Source: Synergistaceae bacterium
Lineage (GTDB): Bacteria; Synergistota; Synergistia; Synergistales; Aminobacteriaceae
Direction of reading: 5' to 3'
Length of the DNA stretch: 54,828 nt
NCBI GenBank assembly: GCA_017445205.1
Contig: JAFSUP010000033.1
Coordinates: 1 to 54,828 of the forward strand
Below the pieces are notes generated by a model, which was not told the DNA's origin, made no database searches, and saw nothing but the letters and a program-made list of their open reading frames with translations. Shown in pieces: positions 53,408-54,828 of this stretch; within the stretch, counting starts at the first letter, position 1, and the number at the start of each line of letters is the position of its first letter. The position numbers and the translations under genes are program-made.

Positions 53408-54384
53408 TAGCCTAACGCCTCAGCCATTGAACGAATTTTTGCTACGTCTTCGGAACTTAAATCAATTTCCGTTGAACGAACGTTCGCGCTAATTTGGTCG
53501 GCCGTTGTTGAGCCGCTAAGCAAAATAACTTTCTCGTCCTGCGCCAAAATCCACGCCATGCTAATATCAGCAACTGTGCATTTATATTTTTCAGCGAACG
53601 GCTTCAAGGCGTCTATGAAGTCAAAGACCTTCGGCAAGTTCTCCGGCTGGAACCATTTCTTCGGAATTTGTGCACCGACGGGCTTGTAATCTCTCGGGAA
53701 AGTCCCGCTCAAAAGTCCCATCTCTAACGGCGAATAAGCCTGAAGCGAAATTCCGTGAGCTTTGCAGACCGGCAATAAATCAGCTTCAACTGCTCTATCT
53801 AAAACAGAATACTTCGCTTGAACTATATCGAGGCTTCCATATTTTATATATTCTTCAACTTGTGCCGGCGATACGTTAGCTGCGCCGATTGCTTTGATTT
53901 TTCCGGCGGCCTTGAGTTCGTTCAAAACTTCCATAGTTTCAGAAATGGGAGTGTAATACGGCTCGACCGACTGCCAATGCGACATATAAACGTCAATATA
54001 ATCAACGCCAAGGCGCTCAAGCGATTTATCAATTTCATCAAGAATTGATTCGCGTGAGAGATTCCAATAGAGCTGACGGCCATTGACTTTGTTAAATAAC
54101 GAGCCTTCGCGGTCCCAAACAACTCCGAACTTTGTAATTATTACGACTTTCTTGCGATCCATGCCCTTAAGAGCCTCGCCCAAAATTCTTTCACTGTTTC
54201 CGAAGTTGTAGCCGGGTGCTGTGTCGATTAAATTCACGCCTAATTCAGGAGCTTTGCGAATTGTCGCTATACTTTCCTGCAAATCTTTATCGCCGCCCCA
54301 AGCAGAGCCGCCGCCGATTGCCCAAGTGCCAAGTCCCATTCGTGAGACGGGCTTGTCTAATGTTCCAATTTTAATTGTCTTCAT
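53407..54384 (-). CDS. Aldo/keto reductase
   Basis: 325 residues. NAD(P)H-dependent carbonyl reductase with a TIM barrel. The catalytic tetrad is visible: Asp and Tyr in NLIDTAPGYNFG, Lys in VVIITKFG, His in DVYMSHWQ. The nucleotide-binding end is LLSGSTTADQISANV. It resembles the YajO/IolS-type subgroup that acts on sugars and related carbonyls. First of a two-gene unit with the PfkB kinase, implying reduction then phosphorylation of a sugar-like compound. The upstream gap holds heptad element H. Confidence 0.92.
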   Translation of the reverse strand: MKTIKIGTLDKPVSRMGLGTWAIGGGSAWGGDKDLQESIATIRKAPELGVNLIDTAPGYNFGNSERILGEALKGMDRKKVVIITKFGVVWDREGSLFNKVNGRQLYWNLSRESILDEIDKSLERLGVDYIDVYMSHWQSVEPYYTPISETMEVLNELKAAGKIKAIGAANVSPAQVEEYIKYGSLDIVQAKYSVLDRAVEADLLPVCKAHGISLQAYSPLEMGLLSGTFPRDYKPVGAQIPKKWFQPENLPKVFDFIDALKPFAEKYKCTVADISMAWILAQDEKVILLSGSTTADQISANVRSTEIDLSSEDVAKIRSMAEALG

Positions 54385-54418
54385 GATTTTTATATCTCCG
54401 TTTGAAAAATTGAAAAAT

Positions 54419-54480
54419 AATTAGGAAGCAAGACCAGAAAATTTTTACTTCCTACCTCCTACTTCCTAACTCCTAATTAA
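54419..54480. repeat. Heptad inverted-repeat element, copy H
   Basis: AATTAGGA (54419-54426) pairs exactly with TCCTAATT (54471-54478). The right arm has ACTTCCT, ACCTCCT, ACTTCCT and AACTCCT units (54447-54474); the left arm is shorter. It starts at the stop codon of the membrane protein gene at the window edge. Confidence 0.8.
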
Positions 54481-54481
54481 A

Positions 54482-54828
54482 TTACGCTTTTCCGTCTGAA
54501 CCGAAGAGAATTATTTTTTCAGAAGCTCGCTTTTTGACGGCGGCACGGACAGCGCGCTCAAGTTCAAGGAACGAAGCATTCGCGTTTTCTCTCACTGCGT
54601 CCATAGCGGCCTGGCATAATTCAGTGTGAATTGCATTAACGACAGTAACGAGAGGGTTGTAGCCTTCCATTGTTGCAAGGTTGACGGCCTGCCCAGACGG
54701 CAAAGCGACGTTAAACCAGCCCATCGTCTTTACGAAATATGCGCAAGCTCCGGCAAGTGCGGCAGCGACTACATAAAATGGAAGATAAGTTACGAAAGTT
54801 CTTGCTGCGATTGTTCCAAGTCTCTTAG
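54482..54828 (-). CDS. C-terminal part of an integral membrane protein, family not recognised
   Basis: The frame is open from the window edge on the minus strand to TAA at 54484-54482, so the visible 115 residues are the end of a longer protein; the ATG at 54724 is internal. FVTYLPFYVVAAALAGACAYF is split across a membrane helix (quoted: PFYVVAAALAGACAYF), followed by FNVALPSGQAVNLATMEGYN, a second weakly hydrophobic segment, and a soluble helical tail (FLELERAVRAAVKKRASEK). It may be a transporter related to the adjacent reductase-kinase unit, but this is only positional. Confidence 0.6.
   Translation of the reverse strand, partial: KRLGTIAARTFVTYLPFYVVAAALAGACAYFVKTMGWFNVALPSGQAVNLATMEGYNPLVTVVNAIHTELCQAAMDAVRENANASFLELERAVRAAVKKRASEKIILFGSDGKA

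Overview
This window is a stretch of chromosome from a motile, probably anaerobic bacterium of the phylum Synergistota. The strongest lineage marker is the exported protein at 4177-5649, which ends in the Ser-rich/Gly-Cys motif, hydrophobic helix and basic tail of the Synergist-CTERM sorting signal. The tmk-yaaR-holB-ricT cluster, the rapZ-yvcK pair without whiA, the AT-rich spacers and frequent TTG starts also fit. Genus cannot be fixed from the sequence.

Layout. 1-4.1 kb is an accessory block: the tail of a possible GTPase, a coiled-coil/SEL1-like protein, a glycine-zipper membrane protein and a duplicated-HTH basic DNA-binding protein. 4.2-5.8 kb holds the Synergist-CTERM protein behind a promoter whose spacer contains a G9 tract. 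5.9-10.7 kb is the glycogen set glgP-glgA-glgC. 10.7-20.5 kb is a long minus-strand run, in transcription order: a Na+/alanine symporter, a glutamine-type ABC importer, prfB (with its programmed +1 frameshift), a SpoIVB-type S55 peptidase, tmk, yaaR, holB and ricT. 20.7-31.6 kb carries rapZ-yvcK, an APC permease, an exported nitroreductase, an orphan citX, garD, an M20 amidohydrolase, a split chromate-type transporter, a CapA-like protein and flhB. 31.6-37.5 kb has tRNA-Arg(CCT), an M48 peptidase, flgN-like and fliS genes, ligA and lysS. 37.6-40.1 kb has galM and a two-gene membrane cassette (DUF4230 plus a small protein) whose first gene is frameshifted at a C9 tract. 40.2-47.0 kb is a pentose operon (tkt, FGGY kinase, tal, araA, araD). 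The rest holds a candidate small RNA, a parvulin foldase, a CPBP protease, secreted proteins of unknown role, a possibly acquired HAD phosphatase, and a DeoR/PfkB/aldo-keto reductase group.

Main unusual signals. (1) Two C9/G9 homopolymers sit exactly where slipped-strand phase variation would act: one between the -35 and -10 of the surface-protein gene, one in codons 7-10 of the DUF4230 gene, which is OFF as read. (2) A family of intergenic elements made of 7-bp tandem units (AGTTAGG/AATTAGG type) facing their complement occurs at least eight times, often starting at a stop codon, once supplying a terminator and once a ribosome-binding site. (3) A structured RNA with its own terminator, antisense to no gene, lies at about 47.07-47.24 kb, with a C-rich loop suited to pairing with Shine-Dalgarno sequences.

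Metabolically the genes describe an organism that stores glycogen, uses L-arabinose and hexuronate/aldarate-type acids, routes pentoses through transaldolase and transketolase, imports amino acids, and builds flagella.
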